DNA from: an uncultured Pseudomonadota bacterium
GTDB lineage: Bacteria > Pseudomonadota > Gammaproteobacteria > Burkholderiales > Eutrophovitaceae
Direction: 5' to 3'
Assembly (NCBI GenBank): GCA_913057845.1
Contig: CAJXPC010000092.1
Coordinates: 1 to 6,930, forward strand
Length of the DNA: 6,930 nt
A program made the translations under genes and the position numbers. The notes under the pieces were generated by a model that saw only the letters and a program-made list of their open reading frames with translations, made no database searches and was not told where the DNA came from. This document shows positions 1-6,151 of the stretch, one piece after another; position 1 is the stretch's first letter; each line of letters opens with the position of its first letter.

Positions 1-48
1 CGAGATGTAGAGAGGTCTCGTGGGCTCGGAGATGTGTATAAGAGACAG
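1..48 (+). other. Nextera (Tn5) P7-side adapter with i7 index; not genomic
   Basis: Bases 30-48 are exactly the 19-bp Tn5 mosaic end AGATGTGTATAAGAGACAG. Bases 15-29 (GTCTCGTGGGCTCGG) are the Nextera read-2 adapter stem. Bases 7-14 (GTAGAGAG) sit where the i7 index belongs and match, from memory, the Nextera N707 index. Bases 1-6 (CGAGAT) are the end of the P7 primer. This is untrimmed library adapter, so genomic sequence starts at about 49. The truncation of purH here is artificial. Confidence 0.98.
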
Positions 49-1004
49 CCTGTATTAAAAGCGATGATCCCGCCGAATGCAGAAGTTGGATCTGTGCGGA
101 ATGCTTTTTGATAGGCTTCGAGCGCGTCTTGACCCATTGCCACACCACATGGATTGGCATGCTTCACGATTACACAGGCTGAGGTGTTAAAGCTTTTTAC
201 ACATTCCCAAGCAGCATCTGAGTCTGCAATGTTGTTATACGACAATTCTTTACCTTGAACTTGTTCGTAATTTGCCAAAGAGCCTGGGAGAGATGTGAGA
301 TCTTGGTAAAACGCAGCATTTTGGTGAGGGTTTTCGCCATAGCGTAAATCTTGTCGTTTCTTGAAAGTTAAATTTATTTGCTCAGAAAATTGGCTTTTGT
401 GACCGTTTGTATCCAGGGATGTCAGGTAGTTGCTTACGTTTGAGTCATAACTTGCGGTGTGAGAGAAGGCTTTTCGGCAGAGCGCAAATCGTGTGTCGTG
501 AGACAACACCCCGTCGCCGGATTGCGATAACTCCTTAACAATCTGTGGGTAGTCGTTGGGATCCGTGACAACACCGACATGTTCCCAGTTTTTTGCTGCC
601 GCTCTGACCATGGTGGGGCCACCAATATCGATATTTTCGATAGCATCCTCTAGACTGCAATTCGGCTTAGCTATGGTTGCGGCAAACGGGTAGAGATTTA
701 CAACCACCAGATCGATCGTCGGAATGTCATGCGCTTTAAGCGCCAAATTGTGTTGCGTCAGGTCGCGTCGTGCCAAGATGCCTGCATGTACTTTTGGGTG
801 AAGGGTTTTAACCCGCCCATCTAGCATTTCTGGGAATCCGGTGTAGTCGCCAATTTCAGTTACAGCAATGCCAGCTTCCGCGAGCACTTGTGCTGTTCCG
901 CCAGTGGATAAGATTTTGTAACCAATCCCTTCGAGTGATTGGGCAAAGTCTACGATTCCAGTTTTATCGGAGACGCTTATGAGGGCTTGTTTGGATGATG
1001 GCAT
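49..1004 (-). CDS. purH: PurH, bifunctional AICAR transformylase / IMP cyclohydrolase (3' end missing)
   Basis: PurH performs the last two steps of purine synthesis in the cytoplasm: it formylates AICAR using 10-formyl-THF, then closes the ring to IMP. I translated 318 residues from the ATG at 1004-1002; the family is usually about 525, so roughly the last 40% lies beyond the contig edge. Residues 1 to about 190 form the MGS-like cyclohydrolase domain, with SVSDKTG (10-16), STGGT (33-37), [20 protein letters not shown] (62-81), VNLYPF (102-107) and [17 protein letters not shown] (123-139). The transformylase domain then begins, with LRYGENPHQ (220-228), GKELSYNNI (251-259), KHANPCGVA (281-289, containing the catalytic Lys-His pair) and DPTSAFGG (305-312). 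No stop or frameshift interrupts the reading frame. It follows fis by 33 bp, with no strong Shine-Dalgarno sequence and no clear promoter, so it probably shares the upstream transcript. Confidence 0.96.
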
Positions 1005-1037
1005 GGTGCGCTTTTTAATTTAGATTGTTGCAAGTAG

Positions 1038-1274
1038 TTAAAGGAAATTAAATTTTTTCATTTTTGCTCTTAGCGTATTACGATTAATGCCGAGCTTTTG
1101 TGCGGCTTCACTTTGATTTCCATTGCTGCGTTTGAGAATGTCTCCGATGAGTGTTTTTTCAACTGAATCTATAACCATGCTGTAGATTCCATGGGCTTTC
1201 TCACCTTCTAAGTCTTTAAAGTATGTCTCAATCGCATGCTTCACGGCATTTGCAAGGTCGGATTGCTTGCTCAT
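1038..1274 (-). CDS. fis: Fis family nucleoid-associated DNA-binding protein
   Basis: Fis is a dimeric protein that bends DNA, organises the nucleoid and modulates transcription, for example at rRNA promoters in enterics. The 78-residue product aligns with E. coli Fis (98 aa) over its dimerisation helices and C-terminal helix-turn-helix. The helix-turn-helix is at about residues 53-72: NQSEAAQKLGINRNTLRAKM, compared with [20 protein letters not shown] in E. coli. The core begins almost at residue 1 (SDLANAVKHAIETYFKDLEG), so the N-terminal beta-hairpin arm that E. coli Fis uses to activate Hin/Gin invertases is absent. The start ATG overlaps the dusB stop as ATGA (1274-1271), has no Shine-Dalgarno of its own, and is probably translated by coupling. 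The dusB-fis pairing is the classic arrangement. The short form resembles what I recall of betaproteobacterial Fis. Confidence 0.93.
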   Translation of the reverse strand: MSKQSDLANAVKHAIETYFKDLEGEKAHGIYSMVIDSVEKTLIGDILKRSNGNQSEAAQKLGINRNTLRAKMKKFNFL

Positions 1275-2272
1275 GCTGCAAGCGGCTCGATTATTGGGTC
1301 TAGTTTTTTTTCAATGGGGTCCATGAATTGAATTATGGCATCAGTTTGAGCTTTGCCACTTTCCAGTAAATTAAATTTTGTACGGAATGTATTTGCGGCA
1401 GGAAGGCCGCTCAGATACCAACCCACATGTTTGCGCGCGAGTCTTACCGCACGTGGCTCCCCGTAAAAATCATAAAGAGCAAAGAGGTGCTCTAAAAGAA
1501 TATTTTTCGTCTCATGAATCGTTGGTGGCGGTAGATGCTCCATAGTTTTGAGATAGTGCGCAATTTCCCGAAAAATCCAGGGCCGACCTTGAGCCGCACG
1601 GCCAATCATTACCGCATCGGCACCAGTAGCCGTCAAAACGTGAAGCGCTTTCTCTGGCGAATCAATATCTCCGTTAGCGATGATCGGAATACCAACAGAT
1701 GCTTTTACCGCCGCAATGGTTTCATATTCGGCCGCCCCGTTGAAAAAATCATTTCGTGTGCGTCCGTGAATGGCCAGAGCTTGAATTCCGCAGTCTTCAG
1801 CAATCTTTGCGATACGTATTGCATTTTTTGAGTCTCGGTCCCACCCCGTGCGTATTTTTAGCGTTACTGGAACATCGACTTTTTCAGCGACAGAACGGAG
1901 GATCGATGCGACTAAAGGTTCATCCCGCAGCAACGCTGAACCCGCTGCTGTTTTGCATACTTTTTTGGCAGGGCAACCCATGTTGATATCTATAATTTCA
2001 GCCCCTAAGTCTACGTTCATTTTGGCGGCTTCAGCCATTTTTAGTGGGTCGGTGCCTGCAATTTGAATTGTTCTCGGGGCTTTTTCCCCGCGGTGGTCAA
2101 GACGAAATTGGGTTTTTTTTGAACTCCATAACTTGGTGTCTGATGTAACCATTTCCGATACTGTAAGTGCGGCACCCAGGCGCCGGCACAGGTTCCTAAA
2201 GGGCTGGTCTGTTACGCCGGCCATTGGGGCCGCGATTACAGGGGAAGTGAAGATGTAAGGGCCGATTTTCAT
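1271..2272 (-). CDS. dusB: DusB, tRNA-dihydrouridine synthase B
   Basis: DusB is an FMN-dependent enzyme that reduces specific uridines in the tRNA D-loop to dihydrouridine using NADPH. The product is 333 residues (E. coli 321), starting MKIGPYIFTSPVIAAPMAG, which aligns from the first residue with E. coli DusB (MRIGQYQLRNRLIAAPMAG). Visible motifs are PMAGVTD (16-22), DINMGCPAKKV (95-105, catalytic Cys100), TLKIRTGW (137-144, FMN-contacting Lys139), IHGRTR (168-173, His169), ANGDI (199-203) and GRAAQGRPW (224-232). A longer frame opens at a TTG at 2314, but its 14 extra residues fall inside the leader inverted repeat and have no family match, so the ATG at 2272 is preferred. No strong Shine-Dalgarno is visible. 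The stop overlaps the fis start by ATGA. Two A8 runs lie in the gene (2113-2120 and 1304-1311). Confidence 0.96.
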   Translation of the reverse strand: MKIGPYIFTSPVIAAPMAGVTDQPFRNLCRRLGAALTVSEMVTSDTKLWSSKKTQFRLDHRGEKAPRTIQIAGTDPLKMAEAAKMNVDLGAEIIDINMGCPAKKVCKTAAGSALLRDEPLVASILRSVAEKVDVPVTLKIRTGWDRDSKNAIRIAKIAEDCGIQALAIHGRTRNDFFNGAAEYETIAAVKASVGIPIIANGDIDSPEKALHVLTATGADAVMIGRAAQGRPWIFREIAHYLKTMEHLPPPTIHETKNILLEHLFALYDFYGEPRAVRLARKHVGWYLSGLPAANTFRTKFNLLESGKAQTDAIIQFMDPIEKKLDPIIEPLAA

Positions 2273-2282
2273 GAGAGATCTT

Positions 2283-2331
2283 GTTTTTCTAATCCTAGAT
2301 TCTAAAGGATCCAAAAGGATTTAAGAAAAAC
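2283..2331 (-). repeat. Inverted repeat (14-nt arms, 2-nt bulge), predicted leader hairpin before dusB-fis
   Basis: On the plus strand the arm GTTTTTCTAATCCT (2283-2296) is matched by AGGATT-TA-AGAAAAAC (2316-2331). All 14 positions pair, interrupted only by a 2-nt TA bulge, with a 19-nt loop (2297-2315). The repeat abuts the ubiH stop codon and fills most of the 59-bp gap, ending 10 nt before the dusB ATG. No T-run follows the stem on either strand, so it does not look like an intrinsic terminator. The loop holds a second ATCCT on the transcript strand that could pair alternatively with the same AGGAT, giving a 5-bp hairpin. It could be an RNase processing site, a translation-control hairpin for dusB-fis, or a protein operator. 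The repeat is seen directly; the role is inference. Confidence 0.6.
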
Positions 2332-3501
2332 TTATAGTTTTGGTCCAAAAATTAATTGGCGAATGAGTATTTTTTTTGCGAGAGGTATTAAGTCAAGCGC
2401 AAGCAGACCTAACCCTCGCGCTCCCCGAATACCGGATGTCTTGTTAGAAAACAAATGGTTTAGACCTGCGCTGAAAAGGGTTGTTTGCAGTCGATCCCAT
2501 CGTCTTTTCTTGCGGAATGCGCTAACTGTTTTATTGCTGAATAGATTATCGATATGTGCGTGACGGCACACTTCTGCAAGATCCCAAGCGTCTCTGAAGC
2601 CTAAATTTAAACCTTGAGCCGCAATGGGGTGCAGTGCCTGGGACGCATTACCTACTATTACAATTCCGCCGCGAGTTGGTTGTTCAGCGATTCGCGTCGC
2701 TAACCCATAAGCTCTTTTTTCGCGTATTGACGTGAACCGCCCACAACGATCCCCAAAGGCATCTTGAAATTGCCCCAGAAATTTCTCGTCTGATCGACTC
2801 AATAATTGTTTCGTTTCCGTCGCTTTGACTGACCATACAAAAGCGAATTCATTTCCTCTTGGCAAAAGGGCGATTGGTCCGGCGCTGGTGAATCTTTCGT
2901 AAGCGACATCATGAGGCTTGGTGTCACTCGTGATAATGCCGACGATCGCATCATGTCCGTAGTCGATGGATTTCTTATGTTTTAGCCCAGCTATGTTTAA
3001 GGATTGTCCTCCGTCCGCCATGACTATGAGGCGAGCAGTGATCGTTGTTGAGACGCCATTCATATCCATTGCGATTTTTGAGTGACCCTCAAATTTTTCT
3101 ATAGATGTGGCGGTGGACTCAAAGAACGTTTTAATATTTTGATTGGTTAACTCATTTCTTAGTCGGGGCAACAAATCTTTAAAACGAACCACAAATCCTA
3201 GCTCCGTTAGTTTCGCGTCTGAAGCAGATACTACGCTTTGCCCAAAACTTCCTCGGTCTGATATATGTATGCTGCGAATAGGAAACTGTTCTTCATCGTG
3301 TAGCCAAGCATTAAGACGATTAAGAATGAGATAGCTATTCCATGAAAGCGCTAGCGTGCGGCCATCTGATATCTCCGACTGTTCGGGTTGCGTTTCTAAT
3401 ACCGTTGTGGATAAGCCAATGTTTTTCATTGCGAGCGCAACTGCGCAGCCAACCGGACCGCCGCCAATTACCACAACGTCATATTGCACTCCCGCAGTCA
3501 T
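2332..3501 (-). CDS. ubiH: UbiH-type FAD-dependent monooxygenase of ubiquinone synthesis
   Basis: This belongs to the UbiH/UbiF/Coq6 flavin hydroxylases, which use FAD, NAD(P)H and O2 to hydroxylate the ubiquinone ring. UbiH acts on 2-polyprenyl-6-methoxyphenol. The 389 residues compare with 392 in E. coli. Motifs in order are: VVVIGGGPVGCAVAL (9-23, dinucleotide fold with GxGxxG at 13-18), DGRTLALS (46-53), ADGGQS (162-167, the DG motif), and GNASQALHPIAAQG (284-297) followed by LNLGFRD (298-304), the FAD/ribityl motif. The GNAxQxLHPIAxQG form is closest to UbiH rather than UbiI or UbiF, but ring-position specificity cannot be proved from sequence. The start ATG is 4 bp after the pepP stop and is preceded by a GGGGAG Shine-Dalgarno sequence. 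The E. coli-style neighbour ubiI does not follow; dusB does. An A8 run lies near the 3' end (2370-2377). Confidence 0.9.
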   Translation of the reverse strand: MTAGVQYDVVVIGGGPVGCAVALAMKNIGLSTTVLETQPEQSEISDGRTLALSWNSYLILNRLNAWLHDEEQFPIRSIHISDRGSFGQSVVSASDAKLTELGFVVRFKDLLPRLRNELTNQNIKTFFESTATSIEKFEGHSKIAMDMNGVSTTITARLIVMADGGQSLNIAGLKHKKSIDYGHDAIVGIITSDTKPHDVAYERFTSAGPIALLPRGNEFAFVWSVKATETKQLLSRSDEKFLGQFQDAFGDRCGRFTSIREKRAYGLATRIAEQPTRGGIVIVGNASQALHPIAAQGLNLGFRDAWDLAEVCRHAHIDNLFSNKTVSAFRKKRRWDRLQTTLFSAGLNHLFSNKTSGIRGARGLGLLALDLIPLAKKILIRQLIFGPKL

Positions 3502-3505
3502 GATC

Positions 3506-4804
3506 TCAGCTCCCCATCAGCGACTCGATATCGCGGATCGTTTTAGGTGCCCCAGAAGTGATGATTTCACATCCATTGTCCTCTTTGACGATCGCGTCAT
3601 CTTCGATACGGATTCCGATGTTCCAAAATTGTTCTGGAATGTCGGGTGCGCTGCTGATGTAGCAGCCTGGCTCTATGGTTAGGACCATGCCGGGCTCAAG
3701 GGCTCTCCATTCGCCGCCGACTTTATAGTTACCTACATCGTGGACGTCCATGCCAAGCCAGTGGCCGGTTCTGTGCATGTAGTATCTAAAGTACTCACGG
3801 TTCTCTAAGACTTTATCGAGTGATCCATGACAGAGCTTGAGGTCAATGAATCCTTGAGCCAGCACTTTGGTAGCTGCGTCGTGGGGGGCTTGCCAGCTGT
3901 TGCCCGCTGAGGTGGCGCCTATTGCCGCATTTTGGGCGGCCAACACAAGTTCGTATATTGCTTTTTGCGGCCCAGAGAATTTCCCATTGACTGGGAAGGT
4001 ACGCGTAATGTCGGATGCGTAGCCATTTAGTTCACACCCCGCATCGATGAGCAATAAATCCCCATCATTGAGGACCGCATTGTTTTCTATATAGTGCAGC
4101 ACGCACGCATTTCCCCCGCCCGCAACGATCGAGGTGTAAGCCGGGAACTGTGAGCCATTTTTTTTAAAATGATATAAAAGTTCTGCTTCAATTTCGTATT
4201 CATATTTTCCAGGCGTGGTGGCTGACATCGCTAACACATGGGCTTGTGCCGATATTGTTGCTGCTTGTCGCATGGTATCGAGTTCGCTGGAATCTTTAAT
4301 GAGTCGCATCTCATCCAGGATCCCTCTGACATCAATGAGGCCATCTGGTGCAGCGATGCCTTCTCTAACACGAGATCGGGTCTGGTTAAGCCATCTCATC
4401 ATTTGCCTGTCCCAAGCGGCATCTACCCCTAATGGTGTGTAAATCGTATCTTTATTTTCGATTAATTGCGGCAGAATTTGATCTATTTCATCAATGGAAT
4501 GAGCCGCATCAAAGTGAAACAGGTTTTTCGCGGCCTCTGGCCCATGGCGAAATCCATCCCATATTTCTTTTTCTTCGTTTTTGTCGCGGCAAAAAAGAAT
4601 TGAACGTGGAGTTTTGCCGCCGAAGATAACGATGACAGATTCTGGCTCACCAAACCCGGTTAGGTAGTGGAAGTAACTGTCAAAACGATAAGGGAAGTGT
4701 GCGTCTTTGTTCCGAACAACCTCCTTGTTCGTGGGTATGACTGCAATGCCAGTTTGTATTCTCTCCGCTAGTTTGTTGCGTCTATGGACAAATTGAGTTT
4801 TCAT
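3506..4804 (-). CDS. pepP: PepP, Xaa-Pro aminopeptidase P (M24B metallopeptidase)
   Basis: PepP removes an N-terminal residue when proline is second, using a two-metal (usually Mn) site in the cytoplasm. The 432 residues (E. coli 441) have the N-terminal aminopeptidase-P domain (about 1-165, with FPYRFDSYFHYLTGF at 37-51) followed by the pita-bread catalytic domain. By alignment with E. coli PepP all five metal ligands are present: Asp254 (LLIDAG), Asp265 (YASDITRTFP), His348 (HRTGHWLG), Glu378 (TIEPG) and Glu401 (GIRIEDD). The supporting histidines His237 (VLHY) and His355 (DVHDVG) are also conserved, so the enzyme should be active. The start ATG is 13 bp after the paiB-like stop, with only a weak Shine-Dalgarno sequence. 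Neighbouring ubiH repeats the conserved pepP-ubiH pairing of proteobacteria. Confidence 0.96.
   Translation of the reverse strand: MKTQFVHRRNKLAERIQTGIAVIPTNKEVVRNKDAHFPYRFDSYFHYLTGFGEPESVIVIFGGKTPRSILFCRDKNEEKEIWDGFRHGPEAAKNLFHFDAAHSIDEIDQILPQLIENKDTIYTPLGVDAAWDRQMMRWLNQTRSRVREGIAAPDGLIDVRGILDEMRLIKDSSELDTMRQAATISAQAHVLAMSATTPGKYEYEIEAELLYHFKKNGSQFPAYTSIVAGGGNACVLHYIENNAVLNDGDLLLIDAGCELNGYASDITRTFPVNGKFSGPQKAIYELVLAAQNAAIGATSAGNSWQAPHDAATKVLAQGFIDLKLCHGSLDKVLENREYFRYYMHRTGHWLGMDVHDVGNYKVGGEWRALEPGMVLTIEPGCYISSAPDIPEQFWNIGIRIEDDAIVKEDNGCEIITSGAPKTIRDIESLMGS
3510..3515 (-). promoter_or_regulatory. Ribosome binding site for ubiH, inside the pepP 3' end
   Basis: The transcript-strand hexamer GGGGAG ends 8 nt before the ubiH ATG and lies within the last codons and stop of pepP. 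It is the clearest Shine-Dalgarno sequence in the window and supports the ubiH start at 3501. Most other genes here lack a strong one. Confidence 0.65.
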
Positions 4805-4817
4805 ATTTCTGGTCTAC

Positions 4818-5444
4818 TTAGTCCTTTGGTTGATCATCTAGTTGTTGTTGCATTAAATCGGCCAACGCGCTTTTACCATCCGACTCGGTCGAGCGAAGAG
4901 TGGTAATCAATTCGTTGATATCAGAGCGAGGTTTATTTTGAGATAGTTTGAACTTGGCCTTTATATCTAGAATATTAGCCCGAAAACAGACTACCCCCGT
5001 TGCCGAGTTGTTAATGAGCTCGATGTAATTCTTAGCTGCGGCAAATTGAGAAAAATTGGGATCAAAATGTTTTGTAAGCCTATGCAGTAGCGGTATCACT
5101 TGCTCTTTGTCCTTGATCAGCGTGACATTGGCTCTAATTTTTACAACGGCATAGTTCCATGTGGGCAAATGCGGACTGGTTGTGTACCACGATGGTGAAA
5201 TATATCCGTGGGGGCCTTGGAACAGAAAACTTGTTATATTTTTTTTTGTGAATTGGCGCCAGATTTCATTTTGCAGCGCAAAGTGCCCCTCTAGATGAGA
5301 CCGTTCGTCATTCATTAAAACTGGTGTGAGTGATACTTCCAAGTTATTCTCAGAAGAAGTGATTACAGTCGCCAATGGATTGTCCGCAATCAGTTGAGTC
5401 GCTCGCTCTTGATTATTTGATCGAAAATGAGATGGTCGATACAT
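4818..5444 (-). CDS. PaiB-family FMN-binding protein (FMN_bind_2), function uncertain
   Basis: The 208-residue product has the hallmarks of the PaiB family, a flavin-binding split-barrel fold. They are MYRPSHF at the start, NPLATVITS (22-30), GHFALQNEIW (53-62), FQGPHGYISPSWY (75-87), PTWNY (94-98) and AKFKLSQNK (163-171). Bacillus PaiB is described as a negative regulator of protease production and sporulation. That role is unlikely to transfer here, and the biochemical activity of proteobacterial members is unclear to me. The start is taken as the ATG at 5444-5442, which overlaps the murU stop (TGATG), because the family normally begins MYxPxHF. A GTG one codon earlier (5447) is the alternative. 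It sits between the MurNAc salvage genes and pepP, apparently cotranscribed. An A9 run at 5239-5247 encodes part of TKKN. Confidence 0.88.
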   Translation of the reverse strand: MYRPSHFRSNNQERATQLIADNPLATVITSSENNLEVSLTPVLMNDERSHLEGHFALQNEIWRQFTKKNITSFLFQGPHGYISPSWYTTSPHLPTWNYAVVKIRANVTLIKDKEQVIPLLHRLTKHFDPNFSQFAAAKNYIELINNSATGVVCFRANILDIKAKFKLSQNKPRSDINELITTLRSTESDGKSALADLMQQQLDDQPKD

Positions 5445-6148
5445 CACTGGCTGCGCTGCTTAATTAATTGGTTCGTGTGCTCTAGTCGATCCGGGGTGCC
5501 TACGTCAGACCAAAAACCATCGTAATGAGTTCCCATTAGTTTCTCACGTTTGATTTCTCTTTTGAGAATTGGCGCCAGCGGGGTCGGCAAGTTGAGTGAA
5601 ACGTCATGAAACAGTTCGGCCTTGTAAATCCCGATGCCGCTGAATGTGAGCGTATGCTCGTCGCCTAACTTCACTCGCTCTTCCTCCAAACAAAAATCAC
5701 CCATTGGGTGGTGTGGCGGGTTATTAACCAAAAAGAGATAGCCGGACGCGTTTGAATTTGTCTGTAACGTATTCATGGCTTCGCGCAAATCAAGGAAGGG
5801 CAACTCAGAGAAAATATCGGCATTGATGACGGCAAAAATATCACTTCTTAACAGATTCATCGCATTAGCGATGCCTCCAGCCGTTTCAAGTGGTGCAGTT
5901 TCTTCTGATATACAGATGTCTACACCCCAACTCTCAACGTTATTAATAAAAGTTTTAATTTGATCGCTTAAATGACTGACGTTAATGACGACGCGGGAAA
6001 AACCTGACTCACGTAACTTTTCAATATGATGCTGTATCAGTGGTTTTCCGCCAACCTTCAACAGAGCTTTGGGATGAACCTCTCCTAGTGCGCCCATTCG
6101 GGACCCTCGCCCGGCAGCTAAAATCATTGCAGTAGTTTCCGTAACCAT
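5444..6148 (-). CDS. murU: MurU-like N-acetylmuramate-1-phosphate uridylyltransferase
   Basis: MurU transfers UMP from UTP to MurNAc-1-phosphate, making UDP-MurNAc from recycled cell-wall sugar and bypassing MurA/MurB. The 234 residues form a single sugar-nucleotidyltransferase domain. Motifs are MILAAGRGSRM (8-18, nucleotide loop), HPKALLKVGGKPLIQHHIE (25-43), PLETAGGI (86-93), INADIF (108-113, metal-binding Asp111), NNPPHHPMGDF (142-152), LTFSGIGIYKAELF (167-180) and WSDVGTPDRL (213-222). ETAGGI, HHPxGDF and the C-terminal GTPDRL resemble MurU more than glucose- or mannose-1-phosphate enzymes, and amgK lies directly upstream, which strengthens the call. The start is either the ATG at 6148, 3 bp after the amgK stop, or the ATG at 6127 directly before ILAAGRG. 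The first has AGGGA abutting it, so neither has well-spaced Shine-Dalgarno support. Confidence 0.9.
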   Translation of the reverse strand: MVTETTAMILAAGRGSRMGALGEVHPKALLKVGGKPLIQHHIEKLRESGFSRVVINVSHLSDQIKTFINNVESWGVDICISEETAPLETAGGIANAMNLLRSDIFAVINADIFSELPFLDLREAMNTLQTNSNASGYLFLVNNPPHHPMGDFCLEEERVKLGDEHTLTFSGIGIYKAELFHDVSLNLPTPLAPILKREIKREKLMGTHYDGFWSDVGTPDRLEHTNQLIKQRSQ

Positions 6149-6151
6149 TCC

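Noticed and set aside
30..48. Tn5 mosaic end, possibly marking a natural transposon
   Set aside because: It is flanked by Illumina adapter stem and index, with the matching P5 adapter at the other contig end, so it is library sequence.
1014..1052. 8-bp inverted repeat (TTTAATTT / AAATTAAA) spanning the fis-purH gap as a possible terminator
   Set aside because: The arms are entirely A/T, the loop is 23 nt and there is no GC stem, so it would be too weak to terminate and is expected by chance in an AT-rich gap.
2391..2396. TTGACT as a -35 box for an internal dusB promoter
   Set aside because: No -10-like hexamer lies 16-18 nt downstream, and the TATAAG hexamer is about 54 nt away.
3356..3682. 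Plus-strand open frames such as this 108-codon one
   Set aside because: It lies antisense to ubiH and pepP, which have full conserved motifs. It has no recognisable domain, and all the other plus-strand frames are similar shadows.
5250..5578. 13-mer GAATTGGCGCCAG present twice (5250-5262 and 5566-5578)
   Set aside because: The copies lie in different genes and encode different peptides (WRQF and LAPI). Nothing extends beyond the 13 bases, so it is probably coincidence.
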